NCBI GenBank assembly: GCA_019359515.1
Contig: JAHHHC010000013.1
Span: forward strand, 62,001-126,000
Source of the DNA: Desmonostoc vinosum HA7617-LM4
GTDB lineage: Bacteria; Cyanobacteriota; Cyanobacteriia; Cyanobacteriales; Nostocaceae
Reading direction: 5' to 3'
DNA: 64,000 bases
Positions 55,140 to 64,000 of the stretch are shown piece after piece (positions within the stretch are counted from its first letter, which is position 1; each line of letters begins with the position of its first letter). The notes under the pieces are model-generated. The model ran no database searches and was not told the origin of the DNA. It worked only from the letters and a program-made list of their open reading frames with translations. Position numbers and translations under genes: made by a program.

Positions 55140-55652
55140 TCACTCAAACAACCTGAAATAAGGGTAGCGCACCGGCACACCAGGCTCCTTTTCCAAATCA
55201 AAATTAATGACTTCCCAGCAAGAATCTTCTGTGGAATCGGGACTAAACTCTACAGGCAAGCCGTACAGTCGTGCTGAGGTAGTTTCAGCTTGTCCAGAAC
55301 GCCAAGGTGTGCTGCGTTCTAAGTAGCCACTCATTAATTCCTGATAGCGCCGAGCAATGATCACTCGTGTTGCTCGAAAACCTTGGGTATACAGCTTGTC
55401 TAATGCTTCGTGAATTTCAAACCGAATACCATCAGGGTGAGTATGTTGTCTATACCATTCATCATTCCATCTTCGCCAATGACGCCCTGACTGTAAATGG
55501 ATTAATTCTCCATTTTTCGGATTCGCTTCAAATGCGCCATGACGTGGACATAAATAGGTATCCGTTAATGTCAGCGCCGGAATAGTTTGCCGACAGTGAG
55601 GACACTGGATTTCAGGGCCAAACATTGGGTACTGCAAGCCTGGATTCATCAT
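55140..55652 (-). CDS. TIGR02652-type cyanobacterial protein
   Basis: 170 residues. The N-terminus has a zinc-ribbon-like CPHCRQT and a CPRHGAFE pair (residues about 18-40), then GRHWRRWNDEWYRQHTHPDGIR (in parts) and a conserved tail ending PVRYPYFRLFE. I recognise it as the uncharacterised cyanobacterial family TIGR02652. It is soluble. The role is unknown; near-universal presence in cyanobacteria would suggest a housekeeping function. Confidence 0.8.
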   Translation of the reverse strand: MMNPGLQYPMFGPEIQCPHCRQTIPALTLTDTYLCPRHGAFEANPKNGELIHLQSGRHWRRWNDEWYRQHTHPDGIRFEIHEALDKLYTQGFRATRVIIARRYQELMSGYLERSTPWRSGQAETTSARLYGLPVEFSPDSTEDSCWEVINFDLEKEPGVPVRYPYFRLFE

Positions 55653-55894
55653 GAAGTGCGTACAAACATAGTTTTGTCTTCACTAGCAGCACTAGTGGGT
55701 TGGATTTTACACTTCGGCTCCGCCACTTGAGGTTACTTGCTCACTGCTGCACAAACACTTGGTTGCAACAGAAACATTTTTCACTAGTGTATTCCTCGTT
55801 TTAGAGACTTAACACTGTGATATCCTGGTTGTGCGACCAGCCTTCATGGTTAGAGTTTCTCCAGTGTTCCTGGGTACCATATTTATATTCTATC

Positions 55895-56413
55895 GTGTCT
55901 AACGCTTCTTACTGGATATCTCCCGATTTTTCTCAAGCCGCCTTTGTTGCAGCCAATGCTGTTGTTGTGGGTTCTGTGAAGATAGCAGCCGGAGCAAGCA
56001 TTTGGTATGGAGCCGTAGTGAGAGCAGATGTGGAACGCATTGACATTGGCGAATGTACAAATATTCAGGATGGAGCAATTTTACATGGCGATCCTGGTTT
56101 ACCTACAATACTAGAAGATCATGTTACCGTAGGGCATCGTGCTGTGATACATTCTGCTCACATTGAGCGTGGAAGTTTGATCGGCATTGGCGCAATAATT
56201 TTGGACGGTGTGAGAGTCGGTGCAGGCAGCATTATTGGTGCTGGTGCTGTGGTCACAAAAAATGTACCACCTTTATCTCTTGTAGTTGGTATTCCTGGCA
56301 AAGTACAACGCCAAGTCACACAAATCGAAGCCGCAGAACTCATCGAACACGCTGAACGTTATCAAAAGTTAGCCTTAGTTCATGCAGGTAAGGGTAGTGA
56401 TCTTGGTTTTTAG
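55895..56413 (+). CDS. Gamma carbonic anhydrase-like left-handed beta-helix protein
   Basis: 172 residues from GTG 55895; the frame is open from 55817, but the added residues look non-coding. Hexapeptide repeats build a left-handed beta helix. Three histidines in metal-site arrangement are present (ILHGD, VGHRA, VIHSA). It ends VVGIPGKVQRQV and a helix, as in YrdA/CcmM-N-like proteins. It may be a zinc-dependent carbonic anhydrase; the family includes many members with no proven activity. It is monocistronic. Confidence 0.85.
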   Translation: MSNASYWISPDFSQAAFVAANAVVVGSVKIAAGASIWYGAVVRADVERIDIGECTNIQDGAILHGDPGLPTILEDHVTVGHRAVIHSAHIERGSLIGIGAIILDGVRVGAGSIIGAGAVVTKNVPPLSLVVGIPGKVQRQVTQIEAAELIEHAERYQKLALVHAGKGSDLGF

Positions 56414-56845
56414 GGACTGGGTAGCAGTGTAGTAGTGAACTGTCAAGACTAAAATGATGTAATAAGTTTTCTTGTGTGGTGGGACGGAAAGCCCTCCATC
56501 GACGGGCGAGACGGCCATCCCACAGATCTTCGATGCATTGGGACTTGCCTCCATAACGCACCCTACGAGATTAAAGCTTTTAATTCACATTAGGCGTAAA
56601 TGACCAATGACAATTCCCCACTCCCCACTCCCCACTCCCCACTCCCCACTCCCCACTCCCCACTCCCCACTCCCCACTCCCCACTCCCCACTCCCCACTC
56701 CCCACTCCCCACTCCCCACTCCCCACTCCCACACTTTAATCATTCTTTACATATGACTCTGTAAAAAATGCCCAGTTCAGCTAAAAATAAAAAATGAGAA
56801 TAGTTGATAAAACTTTAATTTCTACTTAGGAGAGGGACTCTAGAT
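56414..56845. other. Spacer with long CCCCACT tandem array
   Basis: 56616-56730 is about sixteen units of the heptamer CCCCACT (STRR type). 56470-56560 is a fragment with GGGACGGAAAGCCCTCCATCG-like palindrome pieces. 56740-56845 is the psbY leader, with AGGAGAGGGA just before the start. No other gene is seen. Confidence 0.7.
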
Positions 56846-56971
56846 ATGGATATTGATTTTCGTGTAGCGATCGTTTTTGCACCAATCGCGGTTGCTGCTG
56901 GTTGGGCTTTGTTTAATATTGGTGCTGCTGCTTTAAGACAAGTTCAAGCCTTTTTGGACAGAGAAGCTTAA
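56846..56971 (+). CDS. psbY: Photosystem II protein Y
   Basis: 41 residues: [20 protein letters not shown] then [20 protein letters not shown] and Ala. One membrane helix (residues 7-30) and a polar C-terminus match cyanobacterial PsbY. It associates with cytochrome b559 at the edge of photosystem II. It is preceded by a strong AGGAGAGGG ribosome-binding site and followed by a terminator. Confidence 0.95.
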   Translation: MDIDFRVAIVFAPIAVAAGWALFNIGAAALRQVQAFLDREA

Positions 56972-56996
56972 ACTTAAGTTAACTTCATCAATCTTT

Positions 56997-57036
56997 AACC
57001 GACTGTTTCTCGTGATGAGGACAGTCGGTTTTATTG
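56997..57036 (+). terminator. psbY terminator
   Basis: AACCGACTGT (56997-57006) pairs perfectly with ACAGTCGGTT (57021-57030), 14-base loop, followed by TTATTG. It lies 26 bases after the psbY stop. Confidence 0.8.
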
Positions 57037-57122
57037 GGAATGGGGAACTCAGGGCCCCCACGTTAGCGAAGCGGGGCGAAGCCCAGTGGGGATTAGGGGC
57101 CTGGAGAATTGTCATTTGTTAT

Positions 57123-57291
57123 TAGACTTCTTGCAAAAATACTTGAACCGTCAGAGACTCAAGTCTCTGCCTAATAGCAAAAGTCCGTTGAAACGGACTA
57201 AAAATACTGTTATTAGTCGGTTTCAACCGACTTGAGTTATCAGCCAGAAAATTTATTTTCTGGCGAGTATCTGACTTTTGCAAGAGGTCTA
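57123..57291. mobile_element. MITE with multi-hairpin interior (repeat copy B)
   Basis: Terminal inverted repeats TAGACTTCTTGCAAAA (57123-57138) and TTTTGCAAGAGGTCTA (57276-57291) match at 15 of 16 positions and begin and end with TA. Inside are four hairpins at 57152-57169, 57182-57199, 57215-57232 and 57243-57264, in the same order as at 10890-11041. It carries no gene. Confidence 0.75.
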
Positions 57292-57362
57292 TTGATTATT
57301 CTCCGCGTCCCCGCGTCTCCCCCATCCCCCTCATCCCCCCCACCCCCCTCATCCCCCCACCC

Positions 57363-58622
57363 GTGGATATCGATCTCGTAATACAACCTTTTCAACGCTT
57401 TGGTGTGCATCTGGGACTCGATCGCATTGTCAATTTGTTGGCAAATCTCGGCAATCCCCATCACCAAGTCCCGATGATTCATGTTGCTGGCACTAATGGT
57501 AAAGGTTCGGTGTGTGCTTATCTTTCTTCGGTACTGACTGAGGCTGGTTATCGTACAGGACGCTACACTTCTCCCCATTTAATTGATTGGACAGAACGTA
57601 TTTGTGTTAACGAACAGCCAATTTCTTCTCAGGAGTTGAGCGAATTATTGCAAGAAGTAAAAGCGGCTATTCGTCCTGGTGAACAGTCGCCAACTCAGTT
57701 TGAGGTGATTACCGCAGCAGCTTGGTTATATTTTGCTCAGCAGCAAGTTGATGTGGCTGTGGTAGAAGTTGGTCTAGGGGGACGTTTGGATGCTACGAAT
57801 GTTTGCTCACAACCTTTGGTAACTGTGATTACGTCTATTAGTCGGGAACATTGGCAGCAACTAGGCCCAACTGTTGCTGATATTGCTAGAGAAAAAGCTG
57901 GTATTCTCAAGTTGGGATGTCCTGCTGTGATTGGCCCATTGCCGCCAGAGGCACAAAAAGTTGTGCGATCGCGTGCTTTAGAATTACAATGTCCGATTTT
58001 TACGCCTCAACCCGCCCGTCAAATCACTATAGGATGGGCAGAATATGAATCAGTTCAAAATTCCAAGTTAATTAAGTATCCTTTGCCCTTATCAGGACAA
58101 ATTCAACTGACTAATTCAGCTTTGGCTTTAGCCACTTTGGAAAATCTACAACAACAGGGTTGGCAGATTTCTGAAGCAGCAATTATTGAAGGTATAAGAA
58201 AAACTAAATGGCCGGGACGGATGCAATGGGTAACTTGGAGACAACAAAAATTATTAATTGATGGCGCTCATAACCCTGCTGCTGCTCAAGTACTGCGAGA
58301 TTATGTAGATAGCTTAAATGCTCAAAAGCTGATTTGGGTGATGGGAATGCTCTCCACCAAAGACCATGCAGAAATTTTTCAATCTTTACTTCGATTGGGA
58401 GATAAATTGTATTTAGTCCCAGTACCAGATCATAGTTCAGCCAATCCAGAAGAATTAGCAAAGTTAGCTCATGAAATCTGTCCACAATTAAGCCTTTGCC
58501 AGACTTATCCAGATTTATCATCAGCATTAAAATCAGCTTTTTCCCTAACAGATAATTTAGTTGTTTTGTGCGGTTCTCTCTATTTAATTGGGCATTTTTT
58601 GCAACAGTATAAAAAATTCTAA
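57363..58622 (+). CDS. folC: Folylpolyglutamate/dihydrofolate synthase
   Basis: 419 residues from GTG 57363. P-loop HVAGTNGKGSVCAYLSSVL (in part), the Mur-ligase-type TSPHLIDWTERI, VGLGGRLDATN and the C-terminal DGAHNPAA. It adds glutamate to dihydropteroate/tetrahydrofolate with ATP. Full family length. The GTG is preceded by a C-rich tandem repeat (CCCCCTCAT type), as with ispD, so the ribosome-binding site is poor. No downstream operon partner. Confidence 0.95.
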   Translation: MDIDLVIQPFQRFGVHLGLDRIVNLLANLGNPHHQVPMIHVAGTNGKGSVCAYLSSVLTEAGYRTGRYTSPHLIDWTERICVNEQPISSQELSELLQEVKAAIRPGEQSPTQFEVITAAAWLYFAQQQVDVAVVEVGLGGRLDATNVCSQPLVTVITSISREHWQQLGPTVADIAREKAGILKLGCPAVIGPLPPEAQKVVRSRALELQCPIFTPQPARQITIGWAEYESVQNSKLIKYPLPLSGQIQLTNSALALATLENLQQQGWQISEAAIIEGIRKTKWPGRMQWVTWRQQKLLIDGAHNPAAAQVLRDYVDSLNAQKLIWVMGMLSTKDHAEIFQSLLRLGDKLYLVPVPDHSSANPEELAKLAHEICPQLSLCQTYPDLSSALKSAFSLTDNLVVLCGSLYLIGHFLQQYKKF

Positions 58623-58847
58623 AAGTATAACTTTTTTTTAACAATAGTTACTTTCATTTATTTTTTGGGCAACCTTAACTGAGTAAACTTCAGCACATGG
58701 CTGACTCCTCATTTTGAATGATTAGTAGCATTACGGCAATTTCTCATAATTATTGAACTTTTGATTTAGGATATAGCAAAGCTCAATTGATATTACATTA
58801 ATTGAGAAAATTAATCTATTTAAAACACGTTCACAATTAAAATAGAA

Positions 58848-60014
58848 ATGTTAAAAGTTGTTGTTGCTCATAGTGAAGATCCAGATTCTAAAAGTGCAAT
58901 TGCAGAAATCATAAAACAATGCTCTGACGATTTAATAGATCTCAAACCTCAGGCAGGTATCTTATTTGCTGCAATTGATTTTGATCATGCTTTAATTCTC
59001 CCGGAAATCGATAAAGTTTTTACCGGAATTGATTTGATTGGTTGTACTACCGATGGCGAGATATCGTCAGTTTTAGGGTTTCAACAAGATTCCTTAACAC
59101 TGATGCTTTTTTGCTCTGACACTGTAGAAATCCGTGCTGGTATTGGGTATGCAGTAAAGGATAATCCTATTGCTGCTGCTCACCAAGCTGTACAACAAGC
59201 CACAGAAAAAAGTACAGCTATTGCTAAATTATGTATTTCCTTGCCTGCTAGTTATACAGCAGATGGAACAACTACTGATGGTGAGTTAATTCTTAAAGGA
59301 TTAAAACTAGCTTTGGGTTCTCAAATGCCAATTGTGGGTGGTACAGCTGGGGATCAGTATAGATTCAAAACAACTTATCAATTCTTCGGTACTAAAGTTT
59401 TAACAGATTCTTTGCCGATTTTGATATTTTCTGGAGATATACTGTTTTCCTATGGAATTGCTTGTGGTTGGCAACCAATTGGAAACAAAAGTTTTGTCAC
59501 AAAGGCTCAGGGAACCGTTCTCTACGAGGTTGATGGGAGAACGGCACTAGAATTTTATCAGCGTTATTTGGGCGATCGCCCACCGACAGCAGAGCATCCA
59601 TTAGCTGTTTATGAAGGAAATAGCGATCGCTACTACATGCGTGTACCTAATACTTACGACACTCAAATCGGTAGTATCAATTTTTTGGGCGATATTCCAG
59701 AGCAAGCAATGGTTCAAGTCACAGACATCAGTAGAGATGAAATTATTGCTGCAACAGAGACTTCTTTTAAGAATGCCCTAGAACACTATCCCGGAACTGA
59801 ACCAGAAGCCGTTTTGTTATTTTCCTGTTGCTGTCGTCGTTGGTTTTTAGGCACAAGAACAAAGGAAGAGTATCAACTCGTGAAAAATTCACTTTCAACA
59901 GAAGTGCCTATTTGTGGATTCTACACTTACGGTGAATTTGCACCCCTAGAATTTCAAGGTTCAACTTATTATCATCAAGAAACTTTTGTCACTCTACTTT
60001 TAGGGACAAAATAA
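58848..60014 (+). CDS. FIST-domain sensor protein
   Basis: 388 residues. FIST_N (about residues 25-220: GIDLIGCTTDGEIS, MPIVGGTAGDQYRFKTTYQFF) and FIST_C (about 220-370: YEVDGRTALEFYQRYLGD, LFSCCCRRWFLGTR), in parts. FIST domains are thought to bind small ligands such as amino acids in signal transduction. It is probably cytoplasmic. The histidine kinase gene starts 6 bases after the stop, so the two form a translationally coupled sensor-kinase pair. Confidence 0.92.
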   Translation: MLKVVVAHSEDPDSKSAIAEIIKQCSDDLIDLKPQAGILFAAIDFDHALILPEIDKVFTGIDLIGCTTDGEISSVLGFQQDSLTLMLFCSDTVEIRAGIGYAVKDNPIAAAHQAVQQATEKSTAIAKLCISLPASYTADGTTTDGELILKGLKLALGSQMPIVGGTAGDQYRFKTTYQFFGTKVLTDSLPILIFSGDILFSYGIACGWQPIGNKSFVTKAQGTVLYEVDGRTALEFYQRYLGDRPPTAEHPLAVYEGNSDRYYMRVPNTYDTQIGSINFLGDIPEQAMVQVTDISRDEIIAATETSFKNALEHYPGTEPEAVLLFSCCCRRWFLGTRTKEEYQLVKNSLSTEVPICGFYTYGEFAPLEFQGSTYYHQETFVTLLLGTK

Positions 60015-60020
60015 AAGTGT

Positions 60021-61094
60021 ATGGAATCTACAGATTACGAAAGTAAAATCAAGGAGTTAGAAAAAACTGTTCGGGTTCTAAAAAAAAGACTAGAACGTTC
60101 GGAAGCAGAACGAGAACAACTTGAAAAATTTAGTGAAGTTAGAGAAGTCGTACTGAAAAATGTCATTCGAGGTTTAGAAGAGTCCCAAACTGCTCTAGAA
60201 AACCGAGGTAATGAGTTAGAAACTGCTCTGAAAAATCTCAAAGCTTTGCAAATAAAACTAATAGAATCTGAGAAAATGTCTGCTCTTGGTGTTTTAGTAG
60301 CTGGAATTGCTCATGAAATTAACAATCCAGTCAGCTTTATTTACGGTAACTTAAATTATGCCAATATATATTTTCAAGATTTGCTAAAACTAATAGAACT
60401 TTATCAGCAGTATTATCCTGAACCAGTAGAGGCAATTAAACAAAAAATCCAAGTAATTGAACTCGAATTTATTAAACAAGATTCTGTTAATCTTTTTCAA
60501 TCCATGACTGTTGGAGTAGAACGAATTTGTACAATTGTCAAGTCACTCCGCACTTTTTCTCACCTAGACGAAGCAAACTTTAAAACAGTCAATATTCATG
60601 AAGGAATTGATAGCACACTAGTTATTTTAAACAATCGCCTCAAACCATCGCTAGATAATTCACAAGCTATTCAAATAATTCGTGATTATGGTCAATTGCC
60701 TTTGATCCAATGCTACGCTGGGCAATTAAATCAGGTATTTATGAATATTATTGCCAATGCGATTGATGCTTTGAATGAGGCAATGAGCAAGCAGGAAAAA
60801 AAGCAATATCAACCCAAAATTTATATTTCTACAAAGGTTATTAATAAAGATTGGGCAGAGATTCGGATTGCTGATAATGGTTTAGGTATAGATGAGGAAG
60901 TTAAAGCAAAATTATTTGACCCATTCTTCACAACTAAAGATGTTGGCAAGGGTACAGGTTTAGGTTTATCAATTAGTTATCGAATTATTATCGAACTCCA
61001 TAATGGTAGTTTAGAGTGTCATTCAGCACCTGGAAATGGAGCAGAATTTGTAATTCAGATTCCGTTGAGGATGGGGAGCAGGGGAGTTAAATAA
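60021..61094 (+). CDS. Histidine kinase partner of the FIST protein
   Basis: 357 residues. The N-terminal 80 residues are a charged coiled coil ([20 protein letters not shown]), then HisKA with [16 protein letters not shown] (His98) and an HATPase domain with [25 protein letters not shown] and [14 protein letters not shown]. It has no own sensor domain or membrane segment, so it may read the FIST protein upstream. The C-terminus ends at repeat sequence (GSRGVK). No adjacent response regulator is present. Confidence 0.93.
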   Translation: MESTDYESKIKELEKTVRVLKKRLERSEAEREQLEKFSEVREVVLKNVIRGLEESQTALENRGNELETALKNLKALQIKLIESEKMSALGVLVAGIAHEINNPVSFIYGNLNYANIYFQDLLKLIELYQQYYPEPVEAIKQKIQVIELEFIKQDSVNLFQSMTVGVERICTIVKSLRTFSHLDEANFKTVNIHEGIDSTLVILNNRLKPSLDNSQAIQIIRDYGQLPLIQCYAGQLNQVFMNIIANAIDALNEAMSKQEKKQYQPKIYISTKVINKDWAEIRIADNGLGIDEEVKAKLFDPFFTTKDVGKGTGLGLSISYRIIIELHNGSLECHSAPGNGAEFVIQIPLRMGSRGVK

Positions 61095-61136
61095 TTCGTA
61101 ATTCGTAATTCGTAATTACGAATTACGAATTACCCA
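61094..61136. repeat. TAATTCG heptad array with inverted arm
   Basis: TAATTCGTAATTCGTAATTC followed by GTAATTACGAATTACGAATT: direct heptads run into their inverted complement and form one hairpin. It lies between the convergent kinase and sugar-binding protein genes. Similar sequence occurs at 8555-8589. Confidence 0.8.
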
Positions 61137-61139
61137 AAT

Positions 61140-62417
61140 TTACCTCTGATTCCACTGTTGTGCCGCATCTTCTACGGCTTTATCTACAGTTTTTTCGCCT
61201 AGCATGGCTGCTTGTAAGTTTTCATAAACTGCTTTTTGCAATTTGTTGAAATCTTTTAAAGTCGGAGTTAATATTTCTGCTTGTTGTAATTGTTTAGCGC
61301 TAATAACTCGTGCTTTTTCTATTGTGGTAGCGGTGGCTGGAACATCTTGAAAGTACTGATCAGCAAGTGCTTTTTTTGTAGAAGGTAGAACATTTGCAGC
61401 TTTGGCAAAGGCTAATTGGTTTTGATCGTTGGTGACGAATAGAGCAAATTTCACGGCGGCATCTGGTTGTTTGCTTTCGCGGGGAACAACTATGTTCATT
61501 ACTGCCACATTTTTCTTGCCTGTGTCACCGGTGAGTTGGGGTGCGATCGCAGAAGCTTGAGCTATTGTAGGGGCATTAGTGGCGATCGATTTGAGAAATT
61601 CTGGCCCTGAAGCGAGAAATGCCGTCTCTCCAGATTGGTATAAATCAATTGCATGGCGATGTCCCTGTGTTAATGACTCCTTGGGTAGCAGTCCTTTTTT
61701 ATACATATCTACCCAATACTGAAACGCGGCTTTACCTTGGGGAGAATTAAACGCGGCTTTACCCTCAGTATCTACGAGAGTGGCTCCCATCTGCACAAAT
61801 GATTCCAGCACTTCACCGGAATCTTGCGGAACAAATGTCACAAAAAAGGCATACTTGCCAGTCTTATCTTTAATTTGTTGCGCCACTTGTGCTAATTCTG
61901 CGTAGGTTGTAGGTATCTTATTGATACCTGCCTGTTTTAATAATTCAGTGTTATAAATGGTTAACCGTGTGGTGAGATACCAAGGAACTCCAAAACTCTT
62001 GCCATTCAGCGTGCTTGCCTTCCAAATATTCGGTAAATAGGAGGAACGTACTTCATTTGAGACTTTTTCATCCAAATTTAACCAAGCATTTCGCCCAGCA
62101 AGTTGAGACGCAAAATCGGGATTGAGGTTAACAACATCAGGTGGTGTTTTTGCGGAGACAGCTGTTAAGATTTTGTTTTCCATAGCTGCCCAAGGTACAT
62201 CAACCCACTTCACCTTAGTACCTGGATTTTGCGACTCAAAATCCGCAATCAGTTTATTAAAGTACTCGGTAAATTGGGGTTGGAGCTGCATAGTCCAAAA
62301 CTGAATATTTTTTGTACTTGTGCTGACATTACCCGTGCTGCAACTGACTATCCAAGTTGTAAATAAGCCCAGCAGTGCCCAAATAACTAATTGTTTGAAT
62401 TTTCGTAATTGAATCAT
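61140..62417 (-). CDS. Sugar ABC transporter substrate-binding lipoprotein
   Basis: 425 residues. Lipobox ending at Cys26 (TWIVSC). Family 1 solute-binding fold: FWTMQLQPQFTEYFNKLIADFESQNPG and WVDVPWAAMENKILTAVSAKTPPDVVNLNPDF (in parts), typical of maltose/glycerol-phosphate-type (UgpB/MalE-like) binding proteins. It captures sugars or polyols in the periplasm. No permease or ATPase gene is next to it in this window, so the partner genes must be elsewhere. Confidence 0.9.
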   Translation of the reverse strand: MIQLRKFKQLVIWALLGLFTTWIVSCSTGNVSTSTKNIQFWTMQLQPQFTEYFNKLIADFESQNPGTKVKWVDVPWAAMENKILTAVSAKTPPDVVNLNPDFASQLAGRNAWLNLDEKVSNEVRSSYLPNIWKASTLNGKSFGVPWYLTTRLTIYNTELLKQAGINKIPTTYAELAQVAQQIKDKTGKYAFFVTFVPQDSGEVLESFVQMGATLVDTEGKAAFNSPQGKAAFQYWVDMYKKGLLPKESLTQGHRHAIDLYQSGETAFLASGPEFLKSIATNAPTIAQASAIAPQLTGDTGKKNVAVMNIVVPRESKQPDAAVKFALFVTNDQNQLAFAKAANVLPSTKKALADQYFQDVPATATTIEKARVISAKQLQQAEILTPTLKDFNKLQKAVYENLQAAMLGEKTVDKAVEDAAQQWNQR

Positions 62418-62557
62418 CTTCCCAGTATTTTTACGCTTGCTCAGTGTGAAAATCTTATGCAGAATTGTCGAGATTATAGGCTAAATCAACTACCAGTAGA
62501 GACGCAATATATTGTGTCTATTTAAATTTCCAATTTAGCAGTCCAGCGGGCACAACT

Positions 62558-63664
62558 GTGATTAAAAGCATCAATAATCTGTTTGGCAAATCTCATAAAG
62601 GTGTTGGTATTGAACTTGCCCCAGAACGTGTAAATGTAGTTCAACTACGTAAGCACCGTCAGGGCTTGAAAATAGACTCCTTTACATCTGTGCCAGTTCC
62701 AGAGGGTGTAGTTACTGATGGTCAAATTACTGATCCTCCAGCAATGGCGCAATTAATTCAGCAGGCGCTAGCTGAGGCGAAAATCAAAACCTCTCGTGTT
62801 GCTACTGGTGTACCAGGGCGAGATTCGATAGTTCGTCTCATACCTGTGCCAGCAGAGTTAGACGACAAAGAACTGCGAGAGATGGTGTTAAACCATGAAG
62901 CAGGTTTGTATTTACCCTATCCTCGCGAAGAAGCTGATGTTGATTATCAGAAACTTGGGTATTTTGTAGATGAGGATGGGATCGAAAAAGTACGAGTACT
63001 TCTGGTTGCTACCCGCAAGGAAGTAACGGATACGTACGTTAGTACATTCGAGCAAGCAGGGTTACAAATTGATGTTTTAGAAATCAATAGTTTTGCTCTG
63101 ATTCGGACAATTCGCGAGCAATTGCGGCAATTTGGGCCACAAGAAGCAGCGGTTTTGGTTGACATAGAGTTCGACAGCACAGAAATAGCGATCATTGTGA
63201 ATGGAGTACCACAATTTTCTCGCACTGTGCCGATTGGAACTTCTCAGATGCAGACTGCCTTGGCAAGGGTAATGAGTTTACCGACATCACGAGATATGGA
63301 ACTGTTGCACGAAATGAGTATTCCTTCTACTCCCGGAGATGGCGGCAAAACCGGTGTTACCGAAATCAACCCCGGAATGGCGGCTGTAGTCAGAGTATTG
63401 GGAGAACTCACGGATGAACTGCGCCGTTCTATCGATTTTTACCTAAATCAGAGTGAAAATTTGGAGGTAGCACAGATTATCCTAGCTGGCCCTGGTGGTG
63501 GACTGCAAAACCTAGATGAGTTCTTCACCCAAAGATTAAGCTTACCAACTATCCAAATAGATCCAATCGTAGCTCTGTCTTTGGAAGTTGACAGCGATAA
63601 ATATCCCCAAGTAAAACGCTCTGGTTTGGCGATCGCACTTGGTTTGGGAATGCGGGAGGTGTAA
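62558..63664 (+). CDS. pilM: Type IV pilus assembly protein PilM
   Basis: 368 residues from GTG. Actin/FtsA-like ATPase fold with GIELAPERVNVVQL (phosphate 1), VDIEFDSTEIAI (phosphate 2) and IILAGPGGGLQNLDEFF (adenosine motif). PilM forms a cytoplasmic ring that binds the PilN N-terminal tail in the type IV pilus motility machine. pilN follows after 145 bases, the conserved order. Motility and natural competence are the likely uses in cyanobacteria. Confidence 0.96.
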   Translation: MIKSINNLFGKSHKGVGIELAPERVNVVQLRKHRQGLKIDSFTSVPVPEGVVTDGQITDPPAMAQLIQQALAEAKIKTSRVATGVPGRDSIVRLIPVPAELDDKELREMVLNHEAGLYLPYPREEADVDYQKLGYFVDEDGIEKVRVLLVATRKEVTDTYVSTFEQAGLQIDVLEINSFALIRTIREQLRQFGPQEAAVLVDIEFDSTEIAIIVNGVPQFSRTVPIGTSQMQTALARVMSLPTSRDMELLHEMSIPSTPGDGGKTGVTEINPGMAAVVRVLGELTDELRRSIDFYLNQSENLEVAQIILAGPGGGLQNLDEFFTQRLSLPTIQIDPIVALSLEVDSDKYPQVKRSGLAIALGLGMREV

Positions 63665-63809
63665 TAATTCGTAATTCGTAATTAAGAGACAGTTAAAAGG
63701 TCTTGAAATTAAGGGTTTTCAATAGATTGCTTTGGGATTGTCTATCTTGACAGTCACGTTGTTTGAGAGTTCTCAAACCATAATTTCTATTTTTAGTTGG
63801 TGTGAGAGA

Positions 63810-64000
63810 ATGTACAGTCTGGATATTAACTTTCTTAAAGACCGCCCAATTTACCAGAAGAAGCCCGAAAAGAAGGGGGGAATCACACTCCCTACTGGGA
63901 GCCTTACACCAGTGTACGTAGGAGTTGCTTTAGGTGTGTGTCTTCCAGCTTTGGTGGGGGGTGGTTGGTGGTTATTACAAGCGAAGATTGGTGAATTAGA
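63810..64000 (+). CDS. pilN: Type IV pilus protein PilN (5' part, cut by window edge)
   Basis: The frame from ATG 63810 is open to the window end (63 codons). It begins MYSLDINFLKDRPIYQKKPE (in part), then a hydrophobic membrane helix PVYVGVALGVCLPALVGGGWWLLQA. The INFLKxRP motif near the start is the PilM-binding tail of PilN. GAGAG precedes the start. It follows pilM. Confidence 0.9.
   Translation, partial: MYSLDINFLKDRPIYQKKPEKKGGITLPTGSLTPVYVGVALGVCLPALVGGGWWLLQAKIGEL

Overview
The window is chromosomal DNA from a filamentous, probably heterocyst-forming cyanobacterium (Nostocales: Nostoc, Calothrix or Tolypothrix type). Supporting this are the photosystem II genes psbA and psbY, an SLH/OprB-type porin, cyanobacteria-only protein families, the frequent HIP1 octamer GCGATCGC, and intergenic spaces full of heptanucleotide tandem repeats and small dispersed palindromic repeats. 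No rRNA operon, CRISPR array, prophage or intact insertion sequence is visible.

Layout. 1-5.6 kb: two asparagine-synthetase-like genes flank a diaminopimelate-decarboxylase-fold gene that lacks its PLP lysine, plus a zinc-ribbon membrane protein. 5.7-6.4 kb: a divergent pair of small genes around a nested inverted repeat. 6.5-10.4 kb: FecCD-type ABC permease and ATPase, a NrdG-like radical SAM enzyme, and a succinyl-CoA ligase alpha homologue with an altered active site. 10.4-11.9 kb: TnpB relics, palindromic repeats and a double-glycine bacteriocin-like precursor. 11.9-13.2 kb: a GAF histidine kinase. 13.7-21.9 kb: a same-strand redox block (DM13 lipoprotein, SDR, FMN reductase, aquaporin-like channel, double VOC protein, type II NADH dehydrogenase, DoxX-like protein, GMC oxidoreductase). 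22-26 kb: a DUF4351/Rpn-type gene and a 1001-residue transporter-HEAT protein. 26.4-33.1 kb: infC, a GH13 enzyme, a glycosyltransferase and lepA. 33.8-41 kb: RHH protein, histidine kinase, dapB, a membrane protein, precorrin-8X methylmutase, a TPM protein, DUF948 and YtxH proteins. 41.3-46.9 kb: tRNA-Phe and a zinc uptake locus (znuB, SmtB-like regulator, znuC, znuA, porin). 47-49 kb: small exported protein and psbA. 49.6-58.6 kb: glycosyltransferase 9, ispD, a two-domain M16 peptidase, VOC protein, TIGR02652-type protein, gamma carbonic anhydrase-like protein, psbY, folC. 58.8-64 kb: a FIST sensor with a histidine kinase, a sugar-binding lipoprotein, and pilM with the start of pilN.

Most of the window is ordinary core and accessory cyanobacterial sequence. 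The places that stand out are enzyme homologues that have lost catalytic residues (the decarboxylase-like and succinyl-CoA-ligase-like proteins), the AsnB/decarboxylase neighbourhood, the double-glycine peptide amid TnpB debris, the redox block, the zinc locus with its metal-site regulator, a divergent D1 protein, and a multi-hairpin repeat family whose copies keep the pairing but change the stem sequence. All family assignments were made by eye from motifs. No database search was run.
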